Of a DNA stretch of 64,000 nt, positions 1 through 8,110 are shown piece after piece. The stretch comes from Chryseobacterium cheonjiense (lineage in GTDB: Bacteria; Bacteroidota; Bacteroidia; Flavobacteriales; Weeksellaceae), in the NCBI RefSeq assembly GCF_012927265.1, contig NZ_JABBGF010000001.1, positions 2,106,502 through 2,170,501 on the forward strand, written 5' to 3'. Both the position numbers and the translations under genes were made by a program. The notes under the pieces are model-generated. The model saw only the letters and a list, made by a program, of their open reading frames with translations. It ran no database searches and was not told where the DNA came from. How positions within the stretch are numbered: position 1 is the first letter of the stretch; each line of letters starts with the position of its first letter.

Positions 1-204
1 TCCTTTGCCGAAATGGAAACCTCCGAAAAGGATCTTACTTAACACTAAGATTCCCATGGCCTGCCAGTAAGTAATCGATTTCACTCCCAGAATTTCGGGA
101 AGAAGATGATTCCAGAGGGCCATCACGATCCAGGTCACTCCTAAAAAAATCAGCGGCGGACACAGTATCAAGAAAATCCAGCCTTTTTTATGTTTATGAT
201 TCAT
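1..204 (-). CDS. Small membrane protein downstream of the ECF sigma factor (partial, C-terminus missing)
   Basis: The frame opens at ATG 204 on the minus strand and stays open for 68 codons to the window edge, so the C-terminus is missing. The product begins MNHKHKKGW, followed by a hydrophobic stretch (about residues 9-30) and a second apolar segment containing WQAMGILVLSKILFGGF. It starts 13 bases after the sigma factor stop on the same strand, so the two are probably cotranscribed. Small membrane proteins often follow ECF sigma genes in Bacteroidota. A role as membrane partner or anti-sigma factor is a guess; no anti-sigma motif was identified. Confidence 0.7.
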   Translation of the reverse strand, partial: MNHKHKKGWIFLILCPPLIFLGVTWIVMALWNHLLPEILGVKSITYWQAMGILVLSKILFGGFHFGKG

Positions 205-217
205 ATTTTTCTTTTTA

Positions 218-796
218 CTAACTATTTAAATCTTCGTATAATTTTCTCAACCGGTTTCTTAAGTGTTTTACCGCATAATTTTTTCGGCTGATAATGGTTT
301 TGATATTTTCACCGTGTTCATCGGCTATTTCCTGAAGGGTTTTGTCGTTGAGCTCATTTTCCACATAGACGATTCTCTGTTTCTCGGGCAGTTCTTCCAG
401 TGCTTCAAATAATTTTTTCCAGATTTCATCCTGAAACATTTTCACTTCCGGACCGGCACTTTCATCCATCAGGAGGATATCTTTAATGGAAAAGTCACCG
501 TCTTCATCTTCATACACAAAATCTTCAAGATTTTCCGTCTTTTTCTTGCGGTACTTGTCTGTAATTTTATTGGCAGTTACCCGGTACAGCCAACCGCCTA
601 CGTTTACAATTTCGGAAAGATTGGTAAGGCTACTGAACTGATACCACACCTCCTGCAGAATATCTTCCGCATCTTCCGCATTTTTCACTTTAGGACGAAT
701 ATAAGACATCAGCTTTCCTCCGTACTTTGAAACGGTTTGCGAGATGATATTATCCTTCTCCTTCTGTGGCATTGTTATTTTTTCGACAACCTCCAT
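218..796 (-). CDS. RNA polymerase sigma factor, ECF/sigma-70 family
   Basis: This 192-residue protein has the two-domain plan of an ECF sigma factor. Region 2 lies around residues 30-60 (AEDAEDILQEVWYQF), the part that binds core polymerase and the -10 element. Region 4 lies around residues 135-185 (LPEKQRIVYVENELNDKTLQ, then a helix-turn-helix with EIADEHG) and should contact the -35 element. An acidic linker with EDEDGD joins them. An internal Met at residue 9 (MPQKEKD) could be the true start. The downstream partial membrane gene is probably in the same operon. Target promoters and inducing signal cannot be read from the sequence. Confidence 0.93.
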   Translation of the reverse strand: MEVVEKITMPQKEKDNIISQTVSKYGGKLMSYIRPKVKNAEDAEDILQEVWYQFSSLTNLSEIVNVGGWLYRVTANKITDKYRKKKTENLEDFVYEDEDGDFSIKDILLMDESAGPEVKMFQDEIWKKLFEALEELPEKQRIVYVENELNDKTLQEIADEHGENIKTIISRKNYAVKHLRNRLRKLYEDLNS

Positions 797-928
797 ATTG
801 CTATGACGGTTGAAATTTTTGTTTTACTTTAATAAATTTAAAATATTTTTCGGGAACTCTGGATTTTCTTTTATTAATCGTGTTTTTTTAGATGTAGTTT
901 TTATTTGTAGAACTTGTATCATTTTTTT

Positions 929-1022
929 TAGGAGCTTTTTCCCGCTATCCACTGTATCTTTTTTGTTTTCCGTTCCAAAGCTTCAGCAAACAAAAAAGGA
1001 TGCCGTTTCTATCGGGGCTAGG
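929..1022 (-). repeat. Interspersed hairpin element, copy 1
   Basis: On the minus strand this begins TAGCCCCGATAGAAAC and ends AGCGGGAAAAAGCTCC. Inside is an inverted repeat (about 957-967 against 988-999) that pairs CTTTTTTGTTT with AAACAAAAAAG. The same end sequences recur at 34188-34290 and 56834-56942 around unrelated central stems. No credible gene occupies the 316-base gap 797-1112; an open frame across the element is treated as chance. Confidence 0.7.
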
Positions 1023-1055
1023 CTGTAGTCTATCGGTAAATTAACGTCATTAAAA

Positions 1056-1085
1056 ACAAAACGGAAAGCTCAAGGAACTTTCCGT
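1056..1085 (-). terminator. Rho-independent terminator of the S9 peptidase gene
   Basis: ACGGAAAG (1061-1068) pairs with CTTTCCGT (1078-1085) around a 9-base loop. On the minus strand the stem is followed by TTTTGTTTTT, 28 bases after the peptidase stop codon. Confidence 0.75.
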
Positions 1086-1112
1086 AGTTTAATTATAAAA
1101 ATGTATTGGATT

Positions 1113-3116
1113 TTACTGATTAAAGTTTTTAGCAAAGAAACCCATCATGCTTTTATAAAATTCGATGCGGTTGGGCTCTTTTCCGAATCCGTGGCCCTCA
1201 TCATATTTTACCATATACGGAACTTCAAAACCTTTAGCTCTTAAGCCTTTTACGATCTGATCAGATTCATTGATGTTCACTCTTGGGTCATTCGCTCCCT
1301 GAACCACAAACAAAGGCTTTTTAATTTTATCAATCTGGAAAACCGGGGAAACTTCTTTGGCAATTTTAGCTTCTTCAGGATTGTCAAGATCATACCAGAT
1401 CTGCTTCACCATTTCTTTGTACGGCTTCCAGTATTCCGGGAAGGAATCGAAAAAAGTGAAGATATTTGATACCCCGACATAATCAACTCCGCAGGAATAC
1501 AAATCCGGCGTTTTAATCAATCCCATTAAGGTAGCGTATCCGCCATGACTGCCACCGTAAATTGCGACTTTATTTTTATCAACCCAGCCTTGCTCAATAA
1601 CATATTTTACACCGTCTTCCACATCATCCATTGCTTTTCTTCCGATCTGTTTGTAACCGGACTGTTGGAATTCCTTTCCATATCCTCCGGAAATTCTGAA
1701 GTTTACCTGTAATGTCGCATATCCTCTGCTGGCAAACAACTGTGTTTCCGGATTAAAGCCCCAATCGTCACGAATCCCCTGCGGACCGCCGTGAGGATTA
1801 ACAATCAAAGGGACTTTCTTGCCCTGCAATGCTTCTTTTGGCAGTGTGATATAACCACGAATAGTTAATCCGTCCCTGCTTTTAAATTCAATGGGGCGCA
1901 TTTCCGCCATATCTTCTTCTTTCAGCTGAGGCATGAGATCAAAAAGAAGCTTGACGGTCTTTGATTTTGTATCATATTCGTAATACTTCCCGTATACTTT
2001 ATCACTGTCTACGACTATTAAAAGTTTTTCATCGTTGTCATCGGAAGAAACAACATAGAATTGTTTGTCACCGAATTCGGAAGCAAGTTTATCGTGAACT
2101 TCTTTATAGAATTTACTTACGGGAATCGTTTCATTTTTAATCCCGTTATAGCTGATTTCATCCAGCTCGTAATTTCTGTTTTTTCCCGCAAGACCGATGG
2201 AACTGACATCAAAATCAGGATGGGAATAAACTTCTTTAATCACTGCGTCTTTCTTTAAATCGTACAGGACAATTCTTGATTTGTCTCCGTCAAGATTGGT
2301 CACAACGTACGCTTCATCCTTATTTTTGGAATTTTCGTTAAAACTTGCGATATAGAAAGTATTTTTCCAGTCTGTAGATTTCAGCAGGTTGAATTTCCCG
2401 GTCTGCAGATCCTTGTAATACAGTTTTGAGGTCAGGCCGTTTTCTAGAACAACATATCCGCGGAGGTTTCCGTCTTTATCAAAAATATAATCGTCAATAG
2501 GACTTTTAACATCTTTGTTTTCGTACAACTGCGTGATTTCACCAGTATTGAAATTGATTTTATACGGCTCAAAAATCTGCTTGTTGTTTTTGTTCATGGT
2601 GACCACCACATACGGAGTATCTTTGATGGGCTTTACAGTTCCCAGAGTAATTCCTTCAAAAGGAGTAAGATCTTTTAAGTTCTTCCCATCAATATCTGCG
2701 GCATATAGATGCAGATTTTCGTTTCCTCCACGATCCTGCGTGTAAAACAGTCGTTTTTTATCCAGCCAACCATAGCTTCTGATCAGATCGTCTTTTTCTT
2801 CCAGTGCTTTGGTAACTTTTCCTGTTTTCAGGTCTTTTACATAGACATGGTTTTTACTGTCTTTGTCTTTTTCCTTATAGGAAAGATACTGGCCGTCAGG
2901 AGAAATTTTAAATTGTGAAGCTTTCGGCCTTGCAAAGTAATCCTCCACTTTATATTTAAAGTTTCCTTTGTCATAAGAAATAAGCTGGTCGAATGTTGCT
3001 TTTGTAGAAACCAGGGAAGGGTCTCCCGGTAGTTTGGCGGTGTTGGTCTGTGCATTCATCATTAAGGCGGTTATTACCACTTGCGATATCCCGAAAATTT
3101 TAGCTGTGATATTCAT
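1113..3116 (-). CDS. S9 family serine peptidase (prolyl oligopeptidase / acylaminoacyl-peptidase type)
   Basis: This 667-residue exported peptidase begins with a signal-like segment (MNITAKIFGISQVVITALMM). Residues of about 50-400 read as a beta-propeller (blades with YSWD-like and LYAADIDGKN motifs). The C-terminal alpha/beta-hydrolase domain holds the nucleophile elbow GGSHGGYA (Ser about 522), an Asp in GANDPRV (about 608) and a His in DEGHGFG (about 641), a complete S9 triad. The length is normal for periplasmic S9 peptidases of Bacteroidota, which release dipeptides or acylated residues from peptides. It is monocistronic, bounded by its own terminator, and no T9SS sorting domain is present, so a periplasmic location is more likely than the surface. 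The exact subfamily is not resolved. Confidence 0.93.
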   Translation of the reverse strand: MNITAKIFGISQVVITALMMNAQTNTAKLPGDPSLVSTKATFDQLISYDKGNFKYKVEDYFARPKASQFKISPDGQYLSYKEKDKDSKNHVYVKDLKTGKVTKALEEKDDLIRSYGWLDKKRLFYTQDRGGNENLHLYAADIDGKNLKDLTPFEGITLGTVKPIKDTPYVVVTMNKNNKQIFEPYKINFNTGEITQLYENKDVKSPIDDYIFDKDGNLRGYVVLENGLTSKLYYKDLQTGKFNLLKSTDWKNTFYIASFNENSKNKDEAYVVTNLDGDKSRIVLYDLKKDAVIKEVYSHPDFDVSSIGLAGKNRNYELDEISYNGIKNETIPVSKFYKEVHDKLASEFGDKQFYVVSSDDNDEKLLIVVDSDKVYGKYYEYDTKSKTVKLLFDLMPQLKEEDMAEMRPIEFKSRDGLTIRGYITLPKEALQGKKVPLIVNPHGGPQGIRDDWGFNPETQLFASRGYATLQVNFRISGGYGKEFQQSGYKQIGRKAMDDVEDGVKYVIEQGWVDKNKVAIYGGSHGGYATLMGLIKTPDLYSCGVDYVGVSNIFTFFDSFPEYWKPYKEMVKQIWYDLDNPEEAKIAKEVSPVFQIDKIKKPLFVVQGANDPRVNINESDQIVKGLRAKGFEVPYMVKYDEGHGFGKEPNRIEFYKSMMGFFAKNFNQ

Positions 3117-3221
3117 ATTTTCATGGTTTGGTTAAATGTCTGTATAATAATAAGACGTCTAAGCCTGAAGAATTGTTACATCCGGACCATGAAATATTTT
3201 ATCAAATTATTATCCGTCAAA

Positions 3222-3680
3222 TTAATTTTGATAAATCCCGAAATACCAGGTCCAGGCTATCAGAATAATCTGCATCGGGATTCTTTCTTTATAAAGGTAA
3301 TCCATTCCCGGGCCGGTAAAATCTGCCTTAAAAATATTGATATTCTTCTTTGATGAATTGATGTTGGCAATGAACACCAATACGTAAAAGATAATCAGTA
3401 AAACAGCAGTCAGCTCACGGATGGAAGGCATCATTAGTCCAATTCCGGCAGCGATTTCTAAAATTCCGGTAAAATATACCCAAAATAGTTTGGCCGGTAT
3501 AAATTCCGGGATCATCATTGCCATTCCTTTCTGAAATTTAAAATGCGAAAAACCGGTAAATATAATAAAGACAGCCATTCCCAGGTTTCCGGAAAACAAA
3601 AAGTTCCAATCACCCTGAAATATTTTCGTTCCCGCTAAAGCAAGAACGAAGGTTACAAACAGTATTGTTAATAGTTTCAT
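3222..3680 (-). CDS. DoxX-like membrane protein
   Basis: A 152-residue protein with four predicted membrane helices: residues about 1-18, 33-48, 67-85 and 90-107, plus a last apolar segment near the C-terminus. The pattern FTGFSHF ... IPAKLFWVYFTGILEIAAGIGL is that of the DoxX/DoxD-like family. Family members are inner-membrane proteins of unclear biochemical role, sometimes tied to redox or thiosulfate metabolism. It lies 13 bases downstream of an SRPBCC gene on the same strand, so the two are likely cotranscribed. Confidence 0.85.
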   Translation of the reverse strand: MKLLTILFVTFVLALAGTKIFQGDWNFLFSGNLGMAVFIIFTGFSHFKFQKGMAMMIPEFIPAKLFWVYFTGILEIAAGIGLMMPSIRELTAVLLIIFYVLVFIANINSSKKNINIFKADFTGPGMDYLYKERIPMQIILIAWTWYFGIYQN

Positions 3681-3693
3681 GTTCTATATTTGT

Positions 3694-4155
3694 TCAGACT
3701 GGCAAGGTACTATTTTCCGCGAGATTCTTTACAATGTCCAGGCCTTGGGTGAAGCCTTTATTCATATGGTCTTCCCAGTCTTTTTCAACCTGAACCTCAG
3801 CATGGAGCTTGGTTCTGCCTTCATAATCGATCAGTATATATTTTTCGAAACAACCGCTCCACTGCTTTACCTGCATGCTTTCGGTGTCTTCGTTTCCGTT
3901 TTTATCGACCATTCCGAGATGTTTAAAAGTGATCTGATCCGGCTCTTCCAGGCTATCAATAGTTGAAACCATTCCCTCACCTTCGGTATTCAAAAAGTAG
4001 GTTTTCCCGCCCACTTTCCAGTCGGATTTCATTACTGAAGCAGAAGCGGGATTGAAAAATTTCGTCCATTCACGATATGTTTTCTCATTCCACAATATGT
4101 CCCAAACTTTCTGTTTAGGCGCATTTATCACAATTTCATAAGATAAGGTTTCCAT
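3694..4155 (-). CDS. SRPBCC (START/AHSA1-like) domain protein
   Basis: A 153-residue single-domain protein. It opens with the beta-strand and helix pair typical of the fold (YEIVINAPKQKVWDILW) and contains the WTKFFNP and KVGGKTYFL stretches common in AHSA1-like members. The family forms a helix-grip cavity that binds hydrophobic ligands or supports chaperone activation; the ligand here is unknown. It is the first of three such genes in 4 kb and is followed closely by the DoxX gene. The start at 4155 places a normal amount of sequence before the first strand. Confidence 0.88.
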   Translation of the reverse strand: METLSYEIVINAPKQKVWDILWNEKTYREWTKFFNPASASVMKSDWKVGGKTYFLNTEGEGMVSTIDSLEEPDQITFKHLGMVDKNGNEDTESMQVKQWSGCFEKYILIDYEGRTKLHAEVQVEKDWEDHMNKGFTQGLDIVKNLAENSTLPV

Positions 4156-4369
4156 AACTTAAATTTTAGTAAATAATTTTTTATAGTCTTTTATTAAGTT
4201 TCTAAATTAGATAAACTTTGTTTATTCTTAAATTAACATTAAGAATTTTAGTAAGTTAAGCTTATTCTGATTAAGAAATCAATACATGAAGTTAAGCTCA
4301 TCTTTGTAACTTTTGACTCTTTCGAACCTGCAGTTTATGGTTGTATAAAATTTTAAATAAGCTGATTAT

Positions 4370-4798
4370 TTAAAGCTGATTTTCAGAGAGATGTTTCACA
4401 TTGGACAATGCATTTGGAAATTTTTCTTCAAAAAATGATTTGAATTCTTCTGAAGTTGCGATTTCTACTTGCAAATGCGTTATGTTTTCATCTTCAGTAA
4501 GTATATATTTTTCCGTAGCTTCTCCCCAGTCACGGGGTGTTTCTACCCCTTCATAAATCTCTCCTAAATGGAGAAGCGTTATTTCCTGATTGGGAATAAG
4601 CTTTGTAATTTTGCTGTACATTCCGTTGTTTTTTCCATCAAGAAATTTGATGATACTTCCTTCTTCCAGATTTCCCTGATAAAAAGAACCTTCTGTAAAA
4701 GCCGATGTCCATTGTCTGAATGAAAAATCATCCCAAAGCACACTCCATACTTTTATTGCTTCCGCATTGATCTGAATATCAAAATGTAATTTTTCCAT
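4370..4798 (-). CDS. SRPBCC domain protein (second paralogue)
   Basis: A 142-residue paralogue of the gene at 3694-4155. It keeps the start FDIQINAEAIKVWSVLW, the central WTSAFTEGS and the C-terminal helix with VKHLSE. The two differ enough that duplication is old. A 214-base gap separates them with no obvious terminator, and the SDR gene lies 39 bases upstream on the same strand. A cytosolic ligand-binding role is inferred from the fold alone. Confidence 0.85.
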   Translation of the reverse strand: MEKLHFDIQINAEAIKVWSVLWDDFSFRQWTSAFTEGSFYQGNLEEGSIIKFLDGKNNGMYSKITKLIPNQEITLLHLGEIYEGVETPRDWGEATEKYILTEDENITHLQVEIATSEEFKSFFEEKFPNALSNVKHLSENQL

Positions 4799-4837
4799 AA
4801 AACTGTATAAAATAGCTGTTGTATTGTATAGTATTTA

Positions 4838-5671
4838 TTATCCTCCTACGTAATCTCCTCCATTGATATGAATAATTTCACCCGTAATGAAACTGGAATC
4901 TTTTGATGCCAAGAACACGTAGGCCGGAGCAACCTCCGATGGCTGTCCCGCTCTTTTCATCGGGTTATCTTTTCCGAAATCAGAAACGTCATCAAAGGTT
5001 TCCTTTACCAGAGGTGTCCAGATCGGTCCGGGTGCAACACCGTTCACCAGAATATTTTTCTCTGCAATATTGGTCGCAAGTGAGCGTATAAAGGTTGCGA
5101 TAGCTCCTTTCGTTGACGAATAATCTATGAGGTGATCGCTTCCTCTGTAGGCTGTGACAGACGTTGTACAGATAATCCGTGATCCGCTTTTCATTAACTC
5201 CAGACAATCTCTGGTAAATGAGATCATCGAGATGATATTGGTGTTGAAAGTTTCGTAAATCTGTTCATCAGTAATGCTTTCCAAATCATCTTTTGGGAAC
5301 TGAATCCCGGCGTTATTAACGAGGATGTCCAAAGATTCCCATTCTTTTTTAATTTTCTGAATGCATTCTTTCTGAAAATCCTTCTTCGAAATATCACCTT
5401 TCAGCAAAAGACAGGTTTTTCCTTCTTTCTCCACGAGCTTTTTCGTTTCTTCGGCATCGTCATCGCTTTCTTTATAGATAATGGCCACATCGGCTCCTTC
5501 ACGTGCAAAATGTACGGCAACAGCCTGCCCTATACCGCTATCTCCTCCTGAAATTATGGCTTTTTTATTCAACAGCTTATCGCTTCCTCTGTAATCTTCC
5601 CGGATGATCTCCGGCAAAATTCCTTCTTCAGGTACTTTTGATTTAGATTGTGACTTGTTGTGTGTTTTCAT
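4838..5671 (-). CDS. SDR family oxidoreductase (YghA/glucose-1-dehydrogenase-like)
   Basis: A short-chain dehydrogenase of about 277 residues. It has the NAD(P)-binding motif ISGGDSGIGQAVA, the NNAG motif (LVNNAGIQFP), the active-site pair S and YSSTK (Tyr-x-x-x-Lys) and the PG motif GVAPGPIWTP. The N-terminal tail rich in Lys/Ser (MKTHNKSQSKSK) is typical of the YghA-like subgroup. I place the start at Met 5671; the frame extends 11 codons upstream to 5704, but MKTHNKS matches the usual family beginning. The substrate is not determined; homologues reduce small aldehydes and are often stress-induced. It stands alone between AT-rich gaps. Confidence 0.9.
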   Translation of the reverse strand: MKTHNKSQSKSKVPEEGILPEIIREDYRGSDKLLNKKAIISGGDSGIGQAVAVHFAREGADVAIIYKESDDDAEETKKLVEKEGKTCLLLKGDISKKDFQKECIQKIKKEWESLDILVNNAGIQFPKDDLESITDEQIYETFNTNIISMISFTRDCLELMKSGSRIICTTSVTAYRGSDHLIDYSSTKGAIATFIRSLATNIAEKNILVNGVAPGPIWTPLVKETFDDVSDFGKDNPMKRAGQPSEVAPAYVFLASKDSSFITGEIIHINGGDYVGG

Positions 5672-5838
5672 AAAAGATATTTCCTTTACCGCATCAAACA
5701 ACAAGCCGAAGCCGAAAATAGGGTATCTAATAATATGGATTACATTTTAATTTTTAGTTTTTCAGATTATGTAATGAATTATTTTTAAACATTAAGAAAT
5801 TATGACAATTACGGACAATCATAACATTTAAATTGATT

Positions 5839-6705
5839 CTAAGAATGATAGGCATTTTCCAAATCCTGAATGTTAATTTTCTGCATTCTCATCATGGCTT
5901 GCACTACTTTTTGAGCTTTTGCCTGATCAGAATCGCTCATCAGCTCTATTAGCTTTTTAGGAACAATCTGCCAGCTGAATCCGAACTTGTCTTTTAACCA
6001 TCCGCACATGCTTTCCCTTCCTCCGGCTGAGGTTAGGCTGTCCCAGTAATGATCGGTTTGCGCCTGATCATCGGTCATGACCACCATCGAAATGGCTTCA
6101 TTAAAATCAAACTGATGATCGTAAGAACTGTCCATACAGAAAAAGCTGTAACCGTCAATCACAAAATGGCCATGCTGAACGTTTTCGGGTGGTTCCGGAG
6201 CAGGATGTCCCTCGCTTCCGTCTCCGTATCTCAAAATATTACCGATTTTAGAATTGGGGAAGGTTGAAGTATAAAATTTCATCGCCTGCATTGCTTTGCC
6301 ATTGTTTTCATGCATAAACATCAGCGTAGGAATTATTTTTTGTGATTCCTGTTTATCTCCGAGGAATATTTGCCAGGTAACATCGTATTTATCTTTCAGC
6401 CATCCGTATTTTTTGCTCCATGAATAGGAATCCAGCGGCATTAAAGCCATACCGCCTTCCATCAGCTGATCCCAGTACTGTTGCACTTCATCTTCCGTTT
6501 CACAGATCACCATAAAAGAAACCGACGCATTTTTTTTGAACTGTGGCCCGCCGTTCAGGAGCATCATTTTTTGTCCGAAAAATTCAATATTCATAACGAC
6601 AGGTGTGTCTGCCGTAATTTTTCCATTGAATATTTTACAGTAAAATTCGGCAGATTCTTTGGCATCTTCGTCGTACCAAAGACAGGGAAATATATTGTTG
6701 TTCAT
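5839..6705 (-). CDS. Tandem VOC (PhnB-like / 3-demethylubiquinone methyltransferase-fold) protein
   Basis: This 288-residue protein is two VOC modules in a row. The first starts FPCLWYDEDAKESAEFYC, the second around residue 127 with PTLMFMHENNGKAMQAMKFY. Each ends with the W-LKDK(Y/F)G/V-WQI signature (WLKDKYDVTWQIF and WLKDKFGFSWQIV). Despite the family's historical name, methyltransferase activity is not expected for this group; members resemble glyoxalase/bleomycin-resistance folds. No metal-ligand set could be assigned with confidence. It is monocistronic. Confidence 0.88.
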   Translation of the reverse strand: MNNNIFPCLWYDEDAKESAEFYCKIFNGKITADTPVVMNIEFFGQKMMLLNGGPQFKKNASVSFMVICETEDEVQQYWDQLMEGGMALMPLDSYSWSKKYGWLKDKYDVTWQIFLGDKQESQKIIPTLMFMHENNGKAMQAMKFYTSTFPNSKIGNILRYGDGSEGHPAPEPPENVQHGHFVIDGYSFFCMDSSYDHQFDFNEAISMVVMTDDQAQTDHYWDSLTSAGGRESMCGWLKDKFGFSWQIVPKKLIELMSDSDQAKAQKVVQAMMRMQKINIQDLENAYHS

Positions 6706-6906
6706 TGTTTTGATTTAATAGGAAATTAATCTGTTAAAATATAAGTTTATGATCATTAATTATTTTACGTTTTTATTATCGCAAGGTCAGACAAAGTTTT
6801 TGCAATACGATAATCTTTAAGATAAACAAAGGCATTTCATTTAATTACGTAAAACGAAAAATGTTATTTGATTGTTTAGTAAAAATTAAGTTTAAGTACA
6901 CAAAAA

Positions 6907-7152
6907 TTAACTTTGATTATTTTTAAAATACATATTATTTTTCATCATGTGGATTCTTAATTTCTCCATTGCATTTTTACCGAAGCCATGCATCTGCCGG
7001 ATTTCTTTCTCAGAATATTCCGAAAGTTTCTCAAGGGAATCTATCTTTTCTTTTTCCAGGGATCTTCTGGCCGGTACAGGAATGATACCGATCAGGAAAT
7101 TCCCCTGTTCAGCATGGCTTACGGCGCAGATCGAATTCAGGCACTTTGCCAT
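6907..7152 (-). CDS. Helix-hairpin-helix protein resembling RNA polymerase alpha C-terminal domain, zinc ribbon missing
   Basis: A small basic protein whose C-terminal half (PARRSLEKEKIDSLEKLSEY then HGFGKNAMEKL) matches the HhH fold of RNA polymerase alpha-CTD-like proteins, a DNA-binding module. From memory of the family, members carry an N-terminal CxxGH...CPxCPxCE zinc ribbon; here only a trace (SICAVSH) remains and the Cys-rich part is absent, so it looks shortened in frame. MAKC at 7152 is preferred as start by family habit; 7170 is the alternative. It follows the SRPBCC gene at 7186-7599 by a few tens of bases on the same strand. Confidence 0.7.
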   Translation of the reverse strand: MAKCLNSICAVSHAEQGNFLIGIIPVPARRSLEKEKIDSLEKLSEYSEKEIRQMHGFGKNAMEKLRIHMMKNNMYFKNNQS

Positions 7153-7185
7153 TATTACCAGATTGATCATGGAAGGAAAGTTTAT

Positions 7186-7599
7186 TTAATGATTCTCAAC
7201 ATATTTATGAAAGTTATTCAGGATCGCATACCAGCCATCGCGTTGCATTTCAATAGGATTCTGCTTTTCAGGATCGAATATCTCAGTAACTTTTGTCGTG
7301 TTTTCATCAATTTTATCGAAGATCACTTTTACTTTTCTTTGATCTTCCATATGATAAGTGATGCTTTTCTCAGGAATAATTTCATCGTAAATTCCGACAA
7401 GATCAAACCCGAAGCTTCCATCCTTTGCCTGCATTCTTGTGGTAAATCGTCCTCCTTCTTTTAAGTCTACTTCAGCAGAAGGGCACTCCCATGTATCGCT
7501 GGCAAAATTCCATTGAGTAATATGTTCCGGTTCATTAAAGTATTTCCATACTTTATTAACGGGTGCCAGAATCGTAATATCAATTTTTATAGGTTCCAT
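7186..7599 (-). CDS. SRPBCC domain protein (AHSA1-like, third paralogue)
   Basis: A 137-residue SRPBCC protein starting MEPIKIDITILAPVNKVWKY. It contains the PEHITQWNFAS motif and the glycine-rich KEGGRFTTRM strand of the AHSA1-like group, and a C-terminal helix with QRDGWYAILNNF. The frame extends 13 codons upstream to 7638, but the extension (MKSSLLKYQIYND) does not fit the fold, so Met 7599 is chosen. The upstream VOC gene ends 60 bases away and the HhH gene follows; all three are probably one transcript. The ligand is unknown. Confidence 0.88.
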   Translation of the reverse strand: MEPIKIDITILAPVNKVWKYFNEPEHITQWNFASDTWECPSAEVDLKEGGRFTTRMQAKDGSFGFDLVGIYDEIIPEKSITYHMEDQRKVKVIFDKIDENTTKVTEIFDPEKQNPIEMQRDGWYAILNNFHKYVENH

Positions 7600-7659
7600 A
7601 TCGTTGTATATTTGGTATTTTAAAAGACTGCTTTTCACATTCTTTACTACTAAGGTACA

Positions 7660-8091
7660 TTATTTTACGTATTCCTCATTATAATTGATCATCCAATGGA
7701 TACCATATCTATCCTGGAAGCTTCCGAAATAGTCTCCCCAGAACTGATCTTCCAGAGGCATTTCGATATTGCCGCCTTCAGAAAGCCCCCTGAAAAGTCT
7801 TTCCGCTTCTTCTCTGGATTCCGGGAAAATAGAAACATAATTGCTGTTTCCGATTGTCAGGGTCTGCCCGAATCCCGGAACGATATCTGAAGCCATCAAC
7901 AGATCGTTACCGATTGGCAGCGCAATATGCATTACCCTGTTTTTTTCTTCGTCCGATAAATTTTCGGTGCCGGGAGCATTTCCCATTCTGTAAATTTCTC
8001 CGAGAAATTCTCCTCCGAAAACGGATTTGTAAAAGTTGAAAGCTTCTTCGGCTTTCCCATCGAAGTTTAAATAAGAATTTAATTTAGCCAT
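7660..8091 (-). CDS. VOC family protein (PhnB-like, single domain)
   Basis: A 143-residue single VOC module starting MAKLNSYLNFDGKAEEAFNF. It has the usual GNDLLMASDIVPGFG strand and ends with the DRYGIHWMINY signature. Homologues belong to the PhnB/glyoxalase-like superfamily, mostly without known substrate. Its 5' end abuts the repeat region 8092-8549, and the sequence around its start codon (about 8078-8120) reappears 145 bases upstream (about 8223-8270), so the promoter region has been duplicated. Confidence 0.88.
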   Translation of the reverse strand: MAKLNSYLNFDGKAEEAFNFYKSVFGGEFLGEIYRMGNAPGTENLSDEEKNRVMHIALPIGNDLLMASDIVPGFGQTLTIGNSNYVSIFPESREEAERLFRGLSEGGNIEMPLEDQFWGDYFGSFQDRYGIHWMINYNEEYVK

Positions 8092-8110
8092 GATTTTTTA
8101 TTTTAATGTT

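Noticed and set aside
810..1028. Open frame of 72 codons on the plus strand between the sigma factor and S9 peptidase genes
   Set aside because: It overlaps the hairpin element, has low-complexity Phe-rich sequence without any family mark, and opposes both neighbours.
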